A stretch of 22,260 bases of DNA from SZUA-521 sp041738285 (GTDB lineage: Bacteria; Pseudomonadota; Gammaproteobacteria; Pseudomonadales; Azotimanducaceae). A program made the position numbers and the translations under genes. The stretch is taken from assembly GCA_041738285.1 (NCBI GenBank), contig JBGSQB010000067.1, forward strand, positions 1 to 22,260, read 5' to 3'. Below, piece after piece: positions 21,585 through 22,260 of the stretch (position 1 is the first letter of the stretch; the number at the start of each line of letters is the position of its first letter). Below the pieces are notes generated by a model. It saw only the letters and a list, made by a program, of their open reading frames with translations. It did no database searches and was not told the origin of the DNA.

Positions 21585-22260
21585 ATGCGGGTACGCATTT
21601 CGACGGCTACCGCTTGGGTAGTGTGTTTGAGTGCCGGATCGTGGGCGCAGAACGCGCCGCCGACGGACGCCCAACGCGCAGCGCAGGTGGATGACAATCA
21701 GATCGTTTCCTGTCTGCTTCCGGCGCGCGTGCGGAAGCTCGGCGGAATCGTCTATCCCGAGCGCCGTCGACTGGCGAAGGAAACCGCCAAGGCGTGTACG
21801 CTGCGCGGGGGCGAATTCACGGTGTTCGATCGAGCCACACCCGACAGCTCGGTCGCCTTCTTCAAACCGCTCGCAGAGGCGGGCGATCCCGATGCGCAAA
21901 CCAGCCTCGGCGAAGTCTACGAGTATTTGTTTACTCAACCGCGTTACGAGGATGCGGCTCACTGGTATCGCCAGGCCGCAGACCAGAACAGCCCGGTGGC
22001 GCAACGGCGGCTCGCGTATCTGTACGAGAACGGATTTGGAGTCGAGAAAGATCCACTGCTCGCGACCAATCTGTACCGCCTTTCAACGGGCGGCGGCGAC
22101 GCGCTCGTGCTCGCCTCGGAAGTCGAGCGTGTCCGGACCGCGGCCGAAGAGCGCATCGATGAATTGACGCAGGCACTGCAGCGTAGCAGCGTTGAAGCAG
22201 TGGATGCGCGACGCGCCTTGGACGTTGCGCGAGGCGAAGTGGAGGCGCAGCGCAGTGGGC
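21585..22260 (+). CDS. Sel1-like repeat protein, partial (runs off the window)
   Basis: The ATG at 21585 lies 4 nt after the kinase stop, preceded by a G-rich ribosome site, and 225 codons are open to the window end. Residues 1-21 are a signal peptide (VVCLSAGSWA, cleavage before QN). Residues ~40-75 hold CLLPARVRKLGGIVYPERRRLA and C-x-L-R-G-G-E-F. Two Sel1-like repeats follow (EAGDPDAQTSLGEVYEYLF..., then NSPVAQRRLAYLYENGFGVEKD at ~128-150). The last ~45 residues are a charged heptad-like helix, probably the start of a coiled coil. I recall relatives of this N-terminus fused to further domains, some caspase-like, but nothing in the visible part proves it. The operon link suggests an exported partner or substrate of the kinase. 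Confidence 0.82.
   Translation, partial: MRVRISTATAWVVCLSAGSWAQNAPPTDAQRAAQVDDNQIVSCLLPARVRKLGGIVYPERRRLAKETAKACTLRGGEFTVFDRATPDSSVAFFKPLAEAGDPDAQTSLGEVYEYLFTQPRYEDAAHWYRQAADQNSPVAQRRLAYLYENGFGVEKDPLLATNLYRLSTGGGDALVLASEVERVRTAAEERIDELTQALQRSSVEAVDARRALDVARGEVEAQRSG

Overview
The window is a gene-dense, GC-rich stretch of bacterial chromosome, most likely from a gammaproteobacterium. I infer this from the short DUF6316-type protein, the outer-membrane beta-barrel ending in Phe, the proteobacterial kinase variant (HSD/DLG), and the mix of CoA-catabolism genes with a TIGR03617-type luciferase-like oxidoreductase. I see no rRNA, tRNA, CRISPR array, phage genes or transposase.

Layout: 1-187 is an intergenic stretch with two interleaved inverted repeats. 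At 188-2108 an MFS exporter (-) and a Spy/CpxP-like protein (+) diverge; the latter is followed by a strong terminator hairpin. At 2223-7868 lies a tight six-gene operon whose genes overlap by 4 nt or abut: luciferase-like oxidoreductase, class III CoA-transferase, MaoC-like hotdog protein, aldo/keto reductase, carboxymuconolactone-decarboxylase-like protein and DUF2235 hydrolase. It looks like a CoA-dependent degradation route for an unknown substrate. At 7933-10499 are an orphan ParA-type ATPase (+), a DUF6316-like protein (-) and a pyridoxamine-oxidase-like/ThuA-like pair (-). At 10585-13172 a LuxR-type regulator (-) diverges from a lipoprotein and a serine hydrolase (+). At 13187-14587 a BNR/Asp-box propeller precedes a MoaD/ThiS-like protein ending in Gly-Gly. 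At 14609-17353 (-) is a large exported protein with TPR-like helices and four 28-residue C-terminal repeats. At 17430-18527 (+) is a thioredoxin-fold protein with an in-frame TGA. At 18550-22260 an outer-membrane barrel protein (-) diverges from a Ser/Thr kinase and a Sel1-repeat protein that runs off the window.

The main discovery candidate is 17430-18527. Conventional gene calling would split it into two fragments or call it a pseudogene, because TGA lies at 17769-17771. The TGA occupies the position of the nucleophilic Cys in a thioredoxin-like active site (W-A-P-Y-[TGA]-G-C), and the frame stays open and protein-like for 251 more codons. Twenty nucleotides separate the TGA from the loop of a perfect 6-bp hairpin with G as its second loop base, as expected for a bacterial SECIS. 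I annotate it as a probable 365-residue selenoprotein. No selenocysteine machinery lies in the window, so this remains an inference.
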